Below are positions 24,741-32,189 of a DNA stretch of 64,000 nt, in pieces (positions within the stretch are counted from its first letter, which is position 1; each line of letters begins with the position of its first letter). The stretch spans positions 962,756 to 1,026,755 of the forward strand of contig NZ_FNHF01000001.1 in the NCBI RefSeq assembly GCF_900103695.1. The letters run 5' to 3'. Origin of the DNA: Sediminibacillus halophilus. GTDB taxonomy: Bacteria > Bacillota > Bacilli > Bacillales > Amphibacillaceae. Both the position numbers and the translations under genes were made by a program. Below the pieces are notes generated by a model, which saw nothing but the letters and a program-made list of their open reading frames with translations, did no database searches and was not told the origin of the DNA.

Positions 24741-25682
24741 TCATGCAATATCCCGTTTCGAAAAGGTCATAAAGGCAGCCGCAAGAAACACTGTCAGGTA
24801 CAAAAACAGCATAACAACCGAAAATGTCATCGTCATTCCTTCTACGAAGGGGGTTCCACTCACATACCGATTTAAATCGGTATTGGCAAATAACAGATAC
24901 TTTGTCCAATCGAACCGTTCTGCCAACAAGCTTGTGAAAGTGCCTCCCATTAAATATGCAAACAGCGAAACACCGAGAGATAATGCTGTGTTCCTGAAAA
25001 TCGCAGACAAAGCAAAAGCCAGTGACACCATCATCCACAGGTCGATGGTGGAAAAAAAGAAATAACGCAGCAGATAAACAAGCACATTCTCTTCGGCAAC
25101 GACTCCGTTATTAACTGTCAGATGGATCATGGATTCACCCGTACCGAACAGGATAACCCCTACTGCCAACGAGACAATGAACAACAGCACCACAAGCAGC
25201 AAGCCATAGGCCAATACCGTTAAATATTTGGCCAGCAATACTTTCCAACGAGCGGCAGGCCGGATCATCATCAGCTTAATCGTTCCCCCGCTGAATTCCG
25301 AAGAAACAATTCCGGCTGCAATAATCATCACCAATAATCCGGCCACAGAAATCAAGGGAACATTTTCTACTGTGTACGACCAGACACTCAGCTCGGAGCC
25401 AGGTTTGATATCATGCTCGATTCGATAGTTATTGACCGCAATCTGGTTACGGTTGTTTTCTGTCAAAATTGGATTATTCGCATTTTCCTTTTGCTGTTCT
25501 TTCAGCTGCTCGTTTTTTGCCGCCAGATTCTCCTGCCAGTTATCCGGTACCGAATGAGCATCTTCTGTGATTTTACCAATCATCCCGGTAGCTATGACAA
25601 GCAATACAATAATGATTGCCATCAAATAAATAGATGGTTTTTTTCTTAGTTTAAACCATTCATTGCGAATGAGCGTGAGCAT
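24741..25682 (-). CDS. ABC-2 permease
   Basis: 313 aa. First helix after EWFKLRKKP, then a long outside domain (about 45-105), then five further helices with VSSEFSGGTIKLMMIRPAARW (the coupling helix region of ABC-2 permeases) between the second and third. The ATG overlaps the ATPase gene by 23 bases; GGGGGAGG lies close upstream. Together they make an exporter of the bacitracin/lantibiotic-resistance or Na+-efflux type. Confidence 0.8.
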   Translation of the reverse strand: MLTLIRNEWFKLRKKPSIYLMAIIIVLLVIATGMIGKITEDAHSVPDNWQENLAAKNEQLKEQQKENANNPILTENNRNQIAVNNYRIEHDIKPGSELSVWSYTVENVPLISVAGLLVMIIAAGIVSSEFSGGTIKLMMIRPAARWKVLLAKYLTVLAYGLLLVVLLFIVSLAVGVILFGTGESMIHLTVNNGVVAEENVLVYLLRYFFFSTIDLWMMVSLAFALSAIFRNTALSLGVSLFAYLMGGTFTSLLAERFDWTKYLLFANTDLNRYVSGTPFVEGMTMTFSVVMLFLYLTVFLAAAFMTFSKRDIA

Positions 25683-26619
25683 GTGCCTCCCCCTTTTCGT
25701 TGGTTATTTCCAAAAAGCGATCTTCCAATGTTTGCTGGCCGTCCCTTACCCGATAGATCGCATGGTTTTGCATCGCCAACAAATGAACGACCTTGGCCGT
25801 AGTCTCTTTGTCCGCTTGAATCAAAAGTTCCTGCTGTCCACGGGGCTGCGCCTCCAGCGTTGGCAATTTTTCTTGAAGAAACTGCTCCGCCTTCCTGCTA
25901 TCGGCCAGTTCCATCACTACCTGGCGGGCTGGTTGAACACCGGCCGTTCTTCCCGTCGTATCTTGAATCGTTTCGGTACGTATCAGCCGTCCATTTTGTA
26001 TAATCGCGATACGGTCACACATCAATTCAATTTCTGATAATAAGTGGCTCGAAACGACTATCGTCATGTTCTGTTCGCTGGCTAACCAGCGAATGTACTC
26101 ACGGAATTCGCGGATACCGGCAGGATCCAGTCCATTCGTTGGTTCATCCAATATCAGCACATTGGGTCGATGCAACAAGCTCTGCGCTAAACCGAGACGC
26201 TGTTTCATGCCGAGTGAATAGGTCTTCACCTTTTTTTGAATGCTTTCGGTTAACCCGACAGTACGTACCACATCATCGATGGTTTGCCTGCTGATCTTTT
26301 TATCCTGAAGCTTGGCGAAGTAACGTAAATTATCTAAACCACTCATATATAAATAAAAATCCGGATTTTCGACAATCGCACCGAGCTTTTGGGCTGTAGC
26401 TGAGCGATCTTTGGAAATGGATATACCATCTATCAGAATATCCCCCGATGTAATCCCCATCAGGCCAACCATCATTCGGATGGTCGTCGTTTTCCCTGCT
26501 CCGTTTGGTCCGAGAAGGCCAAATACCTCGCCTTTATGGATGTCGAGCGACAGCTGATCGATAATCGTATTACGGCCGATTTTTTTCGTTACATTTTTCA
26601 GTTGAATTCCTAAGGTCAA
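25660..26619 (-). CDS. ABC transporter ATP-binding protein
   Basis: 319 aa. Walker A GPNGAGKT, signature YSLGMKQRLGLAQSL, Walker B VLILDEPTNGLDPAG, H-loop SSHLLSEIE, then a 90-residue accessory domain and a histidine-rich end (HAHAHSQ). TTG start at 26619 chosen from AGGAGGG seven bases upstream; the ATG inside the gap (26626) is out of frame. Partner of the permease downstream. Confidence 0.85.
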   Translation of the reverse strand: MTLGIQLKNVTKKIGRNTIIDQLSLDIHKGEVFGLLGPNGAGKTTTIRMMVGLMGITSGDILIDGISISKDRSATAQKLGAIVENPDFYLYMSGLDNLRYFAKLQDKKISRQTIDDVVRTVGLTESIQKKVKTYSLGMKQRLGLAQSLLHRPNVLILDEPTNGLDPAGIREFREYIRWLASEQNMTIVVSSHLLSEIELMCDRIAIIQNGRLIRTETIQDTTGRTAGVQPARQVVMELADSRKAEQFLQEKLPTLEAQPRGQQELLIQADKETTAKVVHLLAMQNHAIYRVRDGQQTLEDRFLEITNEKGEAHAHAHSQ

Positions 26620-26736
26620 CTTGCATCCCTCCTCTTATTTTCTACTCGTTCTATTTTCATTATATATTAAAAATGTCTTTTTGCAATATATATTTGTCAT
26701 ATTGATTATTATACTTTTCTTTGCAACCATGAAAGA

Positions 26737-26762
26737 GCGCATCAGCCTAATGGCTGATGCGC
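26737..26762. repeat. 11-bp perfect hairpin upstream of the ABC pair
   Basis: GCGCATCAGCC, loop TAAT, GGCTGATGCGC, then CTTT. A weak terminator in either direction, or a leader hairpin of the ABC operon (minus strand, about 120 bases from its start). Confidence 0.5.
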
Positions 26763-26890
26763 CTTTGTCCCCGGATAGAAAAACAGTGATTGGATGATAT
26801 CGGGGTTGATTCGTATGCTTCTTTATGGATCGTGTGCTTGCCATAACGCTCTACCCAATGTCCGTTTTCCGTATGTAAAAAGGCATCCAT
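26747..26890 (-). CDS. Possible 47-aa small protein
   Basis: Open frame MDAFLHTENGHWVERYGKHT-, then IHKEAYESTPISSNHCFSIR and GQRRISH. It looks protein-like, but its start lies inside the terminator of the upstream gene and its end inside a hairpin, and the only binding site is AAAAGG. It may be a remnant or chance. Confidence 0.2.
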   Translation of the reverse strand: MDAFLHTENGHWVERYGKHTIHKEAYESTPISSNHCFSIRGQRRISH

Positions 26891-26905
26891 AGGAGGATGC
26901 CTTTT
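26878..26905 (-). terminator. Terminator of the YkuS-YtxH fusion gene
   Basis: AAAAGGCATCC / GGATGCCTTTT, six-base loop, ten bases after the stop at 26916. Confidence 0.88.
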
Positions 26906-26915
26906 CTTCAAACTT

Positions 26916-27452
26916 TTATTTTTTCAGCTCTGTGCCGCCGATTAATTCTAAATCACGTTCTTGGGCAGCAAGTTCATTTTTACTGTCGTCATCCAGATTA
27001 CTGCTGGATTGGCCAGGCACCTTATCCTTCACTTTGTCGGTCAGGTTCATGGTCTGCTGTTTTGTCTGCTGAAGTTTTTGATTCAAATTATCGCGTGTCT
27101 TCTTACCGCTGGCGGGAGCTAGCATAAAACCAATGGTCGCTCCGACAATGCTTCCTACAGCTATGCCGTTTACAAACTGTTTACCGGAAATGCCACCGGA
27201 TTTCTTATCAATCGTTCCTGCGCGTTGTAGTCTTTCTTCCACTTCAGATACGATTTCTTTTACACTTCGTCCGCGGGCGGAAATCAAGGGTACATTCATA
27301 TGGATGTCAGTCAAGTCTTCCAAATCTCTTACAACGACTGCATCATAGTCGGCTGCATCCACTTTTCGTTCCAGCATTTCCGCTTGGTACCCTTTTTTGT
27401 TTAATTGCTTTTTCACATCTTCGAATGGTTGTTCCACTGCAACTCTTACCAT
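26916..27452 (-). CDS. UPF0180 (YkuS)-YtxH fusion, general stress protein
   Basis: 178 aa in two parts. Residues 1-80 (RVAVEQPFEDVKKQLNKKGY, DYDAVVVRDLEDL, PLISARGRSVKEIVSEVEE) match the small UPF0180/YkuS family. Residues 88-140 carry a YtxH-type glycine-rich helix (GIAVGSIVGATIGFMLAPAS) with GKKTRDNLNQKL, followed by an amphipathic polar tail. YtxH proteins are SigB-induced and membrane-associated. A SigB-like promoter lies upstream and the ATG follows AGGAGG. The fusion of these two families is unusual. Confidence 0.7.
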   Translation of the reverse strand: MVRVAVEQPFEDVKKQLNKKGYQAEMLERKVDAADYDAVVVRDLEDLTDIHMNVPLISARGRSVKEIVSEVEERLQRAGTIDKKSGGISGKQFVNGIAVGSIVGATIGFMLAPASGKKTRDNLNQKLQQTKQQTMNLTDKVKDKVPGQSSSNLDDDSKNELAAQERDLELIGGTELKK

Positions 27453-27487
27453 CTGTATTTACCTCCTCAGCTGTTGTTGATTATAAT

Positions 27488-27513
27488 TTGCCCGTTATCC
27501 AGAAAGAGTAAAC
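27488..27513 (-). promoter_or_regulatory. SigB-type promoter of the UPF0180-YtxH gene
   Basis: Minus strand GTTTAC (27513-27508), 14 bases, GGGCAA (27493-27488); SigB consensus is GTTTAA and GGGTAT. Confidence 0.5.
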
Positions 27514-27537
27514 AATATATTTTTCCGATTCTAGTAT

Positions 27538-27562
27538 GTTTAGTTTTTTGTACAGCGTGAAT
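27538..27562 (+). promoter_or_regulatory. SigB-type promoter of the gsiB-like gene
   Basis: GTTTAG (27538-27543), 13 bases, GTGAAT (27557-27562). It diverges from the preceding SigB-like promoter; B. subtilis gsiB is itself SigB-controlled. Confidence 0.5.
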
Positions 27563-27610
27563 AGTAGTTATGTAAGCATCATATAACACTCACGAAAGGA
27601 GTTTTATAGA

Positions 27611-27835
27611 ATGGCTGACAAGAACAATAACAAGAAAATGTCTGTAGAGGAAGCAGGTCGCAAAGGCGGGGAAAAGACTTCTCGTAATCACGACCAGGAA
27701 TTCTATGAAGAGATTGGTAAAAAAGGCGGAGAAACAACGTCTAAGAACCATGATGAAGAATTCTATGAAGAAATCGGTAAAAAAGGCGGAGAAACACGCG
27801 GACGCCAACAGCAAAATAAAAACAACAATTCTTAA
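27611..27835 (+). CDS. GsiB-like KGG-repeat general stress protein
   Basis: 74 aa, hydrophilic. Three KGG units: RKGGEKTSRNHDQEFYEEIG, KKGGETTSKNHDEEFYEEIG and a terminal KKGGETRGRQQQ. This is the 20-residue repeat of B. subtilis GsiB, which has five copies (123 aa), so this is a short form. Such hydrophilin-like proteins accumulate under heat, salt and starvation. AAAGGAG is nine bases before the ATG, and a SigB-like promoter is upstream. Confidence 0.85.
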   Translation: MADKNNNKKMSVEEAGRKGGEKTSRNHDQEFYEEIGKKGGETTSKNHDEEFYEEIGKKGGETRGRQQQNKNNNS

Positions 27836-27886
27836 TGGATTATGCAGCAGGAAGGTTGAGGTTTTCATATAGATGATAAACCTGCG

Positions 27887-27918
27887 AAAAACGAGCTTAT
27901 AAGCTAAGCTCGTTTTTT
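27887..27918. terminator. Bidirectional terminator after gsiB-like gene
   Basis: AAAAACGAGCTTA / TAAGCTCGTTTTT with a five-base loop, between convergent genes. Confidence 0.88.
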
Positions 27919-27936
27919 GTTTGACCTTTTGGACTG

Positions 27937-28512
27937 TTACTTCAAGGTGTTGGTTACTCCCCAAATTTTATCTGTACCCTGGTAATCATTGAGGGCAATA
28001 TCCAAATCATGAAACATACGGTGCAAGCTTCTAATCGTTTTTTTATCGTCATCCTCTACAGCAGAAGTTGCCAGCTGCTGAATTTTCTCCAAATCACTCT
28101 TTAAGGCATCATCCTCTACTTTCGGCAGCATGTCATCCAGCACAGTGATAATCTCCTCTGCCTCTGTTTCCTGTTCAGACCAATCAAGATTGTCAATTCG
28201 GCCATAACCCGTTGTATCGTTATAAAAGTCATGAGTCTCGGCTACAAAGTCGCCAACATCTTCATATTCTTTGCCTACTGATTCTCTCGTCTCCTCCGCT
28301 TTTTCCTCCAGTTCCTCCTGGCTTTGTCCAGATCCAGAAGATTCATCTGTCTGCTGTTCACTAGTTTCTGTCTGCTGGTCATTAAATAGTCCGATGCCTC
28401 CTAGATCAAAAACAAAGGAGAAAAAAGCAATCGCAACCACCAATGTGACACCTAAAGCAGTCATACTCCAGCCGAACCAGCCCATTCGTTTTCTTTTCCC
28501 GCTTCTCGGCAT
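27937..28512 (-). CDS. Membrane-anchored helical extracytoplasmic protein
   Basis: 191 aa: basic start (PRSGKRKRMGWFGW), one membrane helix (about 15-40), an acidic Ser/Gln/Glu linker, then a helical domain (residues 85-180) ending HRMFHDLDIALNDYQGTDKI. No family recognised. The type II orientation puts the helical domain outside. Monocistronic, with a shared terminator downstream. Confidence 0.65.
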   Translation of the reverse strand: MPRSGKRKRMGWFGWSMTALGVTLVVAIAFFSFVFDLGGIGLFNDQQTETSEQQTDESSGSGQSQEELEEKAEETRESVGKEYEDVGDFVAETHDFYNDTTGYGRIDNLDWSEQETEAEEIITVLDDMLPKVEDDALKSDLEKIQQLATSAVEDDDKKTIRSLHRMFHDLDIALNDYQGTDKIWGVTNTLK

Positions 28513-28648
28513 GTCTGCAGCATCCTTTCCTATACACTTTTCTATTATTTTTTATGAACGCTCGGTGCATCCTTGAATACTCTACTGATTATTTTAGCCT
28601 TTTTCCTTACTTCAGACTAGTAGTTTGCAAGCATAACATAGAATAAAA

Positions 28649-28676
28649 CAACCACCCAGTAGAATAAGGGTGGTTG
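28649..28676 (-). terminator. Terminator of the esterase gene
   Basis: CAACCACCC / GGGTGGTTG with TTTT on the minus strand, about 30 bases past the stop. Confidence 0.75.
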
Positions 28677-28708
28677 ATTTATATGTCCAGTTGCTATAAT
28701 TGCTGTTT

Positions 28709-29464
28709 TTAACAGTTTGCTTTAATAAATTGAATCGCTTTATTCGCTATCACTTCTTTGTCGTTATCCAAAGTGGCAACGTGATAGCTTGCATCCAAAT
28801 TAAACAACGTTTTTTCAGTCGAAGAAACCGAATCATAAATCAGCTGGGAATTTTCCGGCGGAACGACATGGTCTTCCGTAGAAGAAAAGATCACAATCGG
28901 GGTAGTAATACTGCTTAAATTTTGCTTGACCATCTCCGTTAATGTGACAATCTCCCCCATCGATTTTACCGGGGTTTTTTCGTAGGCAAGTTCCTTGACC
29001 CCCGGCCTTTTGATATCGGAGCCGATTCCGTTAACAAATCTAGTATCCGTCTGGGCCAATTCCCGGTAATTTTCAGCCATTTCCGGAATATCCACAGCAG
29101 CATTAATGGGCAGAATCCCATTAATTTCCGGGTGCTGTTCTGCTAAGTATAATGTCAACGTACCACCCATGGACAAGCCGGCGACAAATAACTTGGAGCA
29201 TTCCTCCTTTAACGTTGCCAAGCCCGCTTCTACGTTATCAATCCAATCCTGGTAAGTAGACGCTTCCATATCCTCCGGGTCAGTACCATGGCCTTCCAAT
29301 CTCGGTCCCAGGACAGTAAAACCTTCTGCCGCAAACTGTTCACCTATATATCGCATACTCTGCGTTGTACCCGTAAATCCGTGCACAACCAGCACGCCAA
29401 TTTCATTGCCGGCAAAGTAAAATGCATCTGCATCCTTCATCACACGATAATTAGCCGCCATCAT
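28709..29464 (-). CDS. Alpha/beta hydrolase, monoacylglycerol lipase-like
   Basis: 251 aa. Oxyanion motif VLVVHGFTGTTQSMRY, nucleophile elbow GLSMGGTLTLYLAEQHPEI, acid STEDHVVPP, and catalytic His in SYHVATLD. The sequence around the elbow and PINAAVDIP is very close to the monoacylglycerol lipase of Bacillus sp. H-257 (bMGL) and to Est30-type carboxylesterases. It is cytosolic and hydrolyses monoacylglycerols or short esters. Two adjacent ATGs follow GGGAGG; the second (29461) has the better spacing. Confidence 0.85.
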   Translation of the reverse strand: MMAANYRVMKDADAFYFAGNEIGVLVVHGFTGTTQSMRYIGEQFAAEGFTVLGPRLEGHGTDPEDMEASTYQDWIDNVEAGLATLKEECSKLFVAGLSMGGTLTLYLAEQHPEINGILPINAAVDIPEMAENYRELAQTDTRFVNGIGSDIKRPGVKELAYEKTPVKSMGEIVTLTEMVKQNLSSITTPIVIFSSTEDHVVPPENSQLIYDSVSSTEKTLFNLDASYHVATLDNDKEVIANKAIQFIKANC

Positions 29465-29570
29465 ACTACCTCCCTATTTCAACATAAATATGTATCTCTA
29501 CTTTTCATGTATAACAGTTAAATCTTACCATAACCCAGAAAAAATACAAACCATCTTTTTAAAAACTAAA

Positions 29571-29651
29571 GGGGTCAGCTAAGGGGGGCAGTCCCCAAAA
29601 CAGAATAAAATAGAATTTTTGTTGACTTTGAAGATATGGGGGACTGACCCC
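29571..29651. repeat. REP-like inverted pair
   Basis: GGGGTCAG (29571) and GGGGCAGTCCCC (29585-29596) face GGGGACTGACCCC (ending 29651); same family as 1044-1280. Confidence 0.65.
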
Positions 29652-29749
29652 ATTTAGGCATTTTCACCTGATAGAGCCGGTCATTCTAGTATTCCAATTC
29701 CACTGAAGCCCTTGGCAGGAAGTTAATTGGAGCAGAATGCAAGCAGTTT

Positions 29750-29818
29750 GGGGACTGACCCTAGGCTCAATATATAATGTAGTTTTTTATGACGAGGTTA
29801 TTATAAGGGTCAGTCCCC
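29750..29818. repeat. REP-like inverted pair
   Basis: GGGGACTGACCC (29750-29761) and GGGTCAGTCCCC (29807-29818), exact 12-bp inverted units 45 bases apart. Confidence 0.7.
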
Positions 29819-29840
29819 TATATATATTATCCCCAACAAG

Positions 29841-29874
29841 AAAAGACCGCCGTTCCGATGGAAACGGCGGTCTT
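29841..29874 (-). terminator. Terminator of the queF operon
   Basis: AAGACCGCCGTT / AACGGCGGTCTT, T-rich on the minus strand, 11 bases after the transporter stop. Confidence 0.88.
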
Positions 29875-29885
29875 GATTTTCATCT

Positions 29886-30518
29886 TTACTTGGAGGAAAG
29901 GATAGCATGTTGTTTAGTTTCCTGCTTTCCTGCCAGCTTGACCAATAGGTAAGCAATTGGTGTATCGATGAGCGCTACAAGTACTTTAAACAGATACTGC
30001 GAACCGATCATACCGATAAGTACACCAACGGGGACTGTCCCTCCAAAAGCTATAGTGACGAAAATAATCGTATCAATCAGCTGGCTGGTGATTGTCGACA
30101 AGTTATTGCGCAGCCATAGTTTCTCACTTCCATGTTTCTCCTTTAAAGAATGGAAGATGGATACATCCAAGTTTTGGCTAGCTAAATAGGACACCAAGCT
30201 TGCCAGCATCACTTGGAAACTACCGCCCAGCACCGTTTCAAATTCTATTTGCCCTGCAAATACAGGTGCTGCCGGAAGTTGAATCGCAATAAAAATAAAT
30301 AGCATGGCTAATACCTGGGTAACAAATCCTGCCTGGACAGTCTTTCGGGCAGCATCCTTACCATAGACTTCACCGATTACATCCGTGATTAAATAGGTGA
30401 TGACATATACAATAACGGCTGCTGGCAAGACAAAGTCCCCTACAGCAAATAGTTTCACACCAAGCACATTTGATATTACCAAGAGACCAGTAAATAGTGC
30501 ATTCAAATATATTAACAT
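29886..30518 (-). CDS. Queuosine precursor transporter (YhhQ/VUT family)
   Basis: 210 aa, six membrane helices. Family features include NVLGVKLF, AAVIVYVITYLITDVIGEVYGK, LDVSIFHSLKEKHG, LWLRNNLSTITSQLIDTIIF and IDTPIAYLLVK. YhhQ-type proteins import the preQ0/preQ1 precursors of the modified tRNA base queuosine. It is 73 bases downstream of queF in the same direction, so both are under the preQ1 riboswitch. AAGGGAG is eight bases before the ATG. Confidence 0.85.
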   Translation of the reverse strand: MLIYLNALFTGLLVISNVLGVKLFAVGDFVLPAAVIVYVITYLITDVIGEVYGKDAARKTVQAGFVTQVLAMLFIFIAIQLPAAPVFAGQIEFETVLGGSFQVMLASLVSYLASQNLDVSIFHSLKEKHGSEKLWLRNNLSTITSQLIDTIIFVTIAFGGTVPVGVLIGMIGSQYLFKVLVALIDTPIAYLLVKLAGKQETKQHAILSSK

Positions 30519-30591
30519 AACTTCTTCTCCCTTTCGTTTTAAAACAAGGAAAGGAACAAAGTCGTACCCTCTATTAACTTAAAATAATGTT

Positions 30592-31089
30592 TTATCGGTT
30601 ATCTATTTTTTCGGGATAGAGATCATGGTTCATCATTCGATGGTCAGCCATCTGAACGAATTTAGTGTTCGGCTTACCATAATTACAAAATGGATCTATG
30701 GAAATTCCTCCACGAGGAGTGAATTTCCCCCATACTTCAATATATCGCGGGTCCATTAAATTAATTAAATCATTCATAATGATATTCATGCTATCCTCAT
30801 GAAAATCACCATGATTGCGGAAGCTAAACAGGTATAACTTCAAGGATTTACTCTCCACCATTTTTTCATCCGGAATGTAACTAATATAGACGGTTCCGAA
30901 ATCGGGTTGTCCTGTTTTAGGACAAAGAGTAGTGAATTCAGGACAATTGAATTTCACAAAATAATCACGCCCCGGATGTTTATTATCAAATGTTTCAAGT
31001 ACTTCTGGAGTATAGTCAAATTGATAGGTCGTCCCCTGACTTCCCAGCAATGTTATATCAGTCAGCTCTTCATCTCTTCTTCCTGCCAT
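30592..31089 (-). CDS. queF: QueF, NADPH-dependent 7-cyano-7-deazaguanine reductase
   Basis: 165 aa, the standard length of the unimodular Bacillus enzyme. Catalytic Cys in [13 protein letters not shown] with the Asp seven residues on, and the QueF signature [21 protein letters not shown]. It reduces preQ0 to preQ1, the last step before insertion in tRNA, in the cytosol. A preQ1-I riboswitch with its own terminator precedes it; no queC/D/E in the window, so they are elsewhere or the cell salvages precursor through the adjoining transporter. Confidence 0.95.
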   Translation of the reverse strand: MAGRRDEELTDITLLGSQGTTYQFDYTPEVLETFDNKHPGRDYFVKFNCPEFTTLCPKTGQPDFGTVYISYIPDEKMVESKSLKLYLFSFRNHGDFHEDSMNIIMNDLINLMDPRYIEVWGKFTPRGGISIDPFCNYGKPNTKFVQMADHRMMNHDLYPEKIDNR

Positions 31090-31166
31090 CTTAAACGCTC
31101 CTTTTTACTTGTCCGTGTTCCAGCAAGTATTATTTATCTAAACACATCTTCTTAAAAGATCGGAAC

Positions 31167-31196
31167 AAAAAGGCCATGCCCCTAACGGACATGGCC
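31167..31196 (-). terminator. Expression-platform terminator of the preQ1 riboswitch
   Basis: Minus strand GGCCATGTCC, loop GTTAGG, GGCATGGCC, then TTTTT. It lies between the aptamer and queF. Confidence 0.9.
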
Positions 31197-31213
31197 TAAA
31201 ACACCTGTTAATG

Positions 31214-31255
31214 TCCTTAGTTTTTTATAGAGGGTTTACGCTAAGAACCTCTCCC
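31214..31255 (-). promoter_or_regulatory. preQ1-I riboswitch aptamer
   Basis: Minus strand AGAGGTTCTTAGC, then GTAAACCCTCT and ATAAAAAACTAAGG. P1 is AGAGG/CCTCT, and the A-rich tail ending CTAAGG folds back on the TTAG loop as the H-type pseudoknot. It matches the B. subtilis queC aptamer almost base for base. Bound preQ1 should favour the downstream terminator and lower queF and transporter expression. Confidence 0.95.
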
Positions 31256-31334
31256 GATCAAACGGATTGTCTCCATTATTCCCGATTAATTATAAAGAGC
31301 ATCGCCATAAAAGTCAACATCGAACAAAAGACCA

Positions 31335-31585
31335 GGGGTCAGTCCCCAACTCCCCACCAGAATGCTCAACTTCTATGAGAGGGGACTGACCCCACAAGCC
31401 TGCTTTTCCTGGTATTTCATGGTCACGGGGACTGACCCCAAACACCAAAATCTGTTGCTACTTCAAGCTTTTTTATTTTTCTTACCTGTAAAAAGTACGG
31501 TTAAGGGTCTGGCCCCAATGGCGGCTAAATACCCAATCCCCTGCCCGGAGGGTCTGTCCCCCTTAATTGCGGGGACTGACCCCCG
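31335..31585. repeat. Cluster of REP-like palindromes
   Basis: GGGGTCAGTCCCC (31335), GGGGACTGACCCC (31381, 31427, 31571) and variants GGGTCTGGCCCC (31505) and GGGTCTGTCCC (31550). At least six units in 250 bases, no gene between them. Confidence 0.75.
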
Positions 31586-31619
31586 ATAATTGTTCCTGAA
31601 ATCCTGGTTCAATCCGGTT

Positions 31620-32171
31620 TTAGGCGCTGATATTGGTGGTTGGGTTTGTCTGTTCCATTCCTTCTTTGACACGTTTTCTGGCCCTGTATAATCTGGCTTT
31701 GACGGTTCCAAGGGCGAGTCTTAAGCTGCCGGCTATTTCTTTATCGGTCCAATCGTTTTGGTATTTCAAGGTAAAGACCTTGCGTAGTTTAGGACTTAGT
31801 AAGACTACCTGCCGCTTTATTTGTTCTTCAGTCCATTTGTATTCCACCTGTTTTTCAACAATCCGTTCTTCAGAACTGCTTTCCTGGCTGGTCAAATACA
31901 CATCCTCAAGCGGGACAAACGTCCGCTTTTTCTCTTTCCTTATTGCATCGATAGCGGTTCTGTAAGCGATGCTCGTCAACCAAGCTCCGAGCTTGTCATG
32001 ATCACGCAATTTGTCAAAATGCTTATATGCCTTGATGAAAGCATCCTGCACGACATCTTCTGCTAGGCAACGATCTTTCGTTATACCGACCGAAACCAAA
32101 TACATTCGTTGGTAATACTGTTGATAAACGGCTTCAAAACAAATTCCCTCCTCCGTCTTAGCTTCATTCAT
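31620..32171 (-). CDS. ECF-type RNA polymerase sigma factor
   Basis: 183 aa. Region 2: YQQYYQRMYLVSVGITKD, AEDVVQDAFIKAYKHFDKL and GAWLTSIAYRTAIDAIRKEK. Region 4: LSPKLRKVFTLKYQNDWTDK and SLRLALGTVKARLYRARKRV. It starts 18 bases after the permease gene, with AAAAGGAG upstream, so it is the fourth gene of a GntR-ABC operon. No anti-sigma gene follows; the next 280 bases are REP units. Targets unknown. Confidence 0.88.
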   Translation of the reverse strand: MNEAKTEEGICFEAVYQQYYQRMYLVSVGITKDRCLAEDVVQDAFIKAYKHFDKLRDHDKLGAWLTSIAYRTAIDAIRKEKKRTFVPLEDVYLTSQESSSEERIVEKQVEYKWTEEQIKRQVVLLSPKLRKVFTLKYQNDWTDKEIAGSLRLALGTVKARLYRARKRVKEGMEQTNPTTNISA

Positions 32172-32189
32172 TTTTATTCTCTCTCCTTT

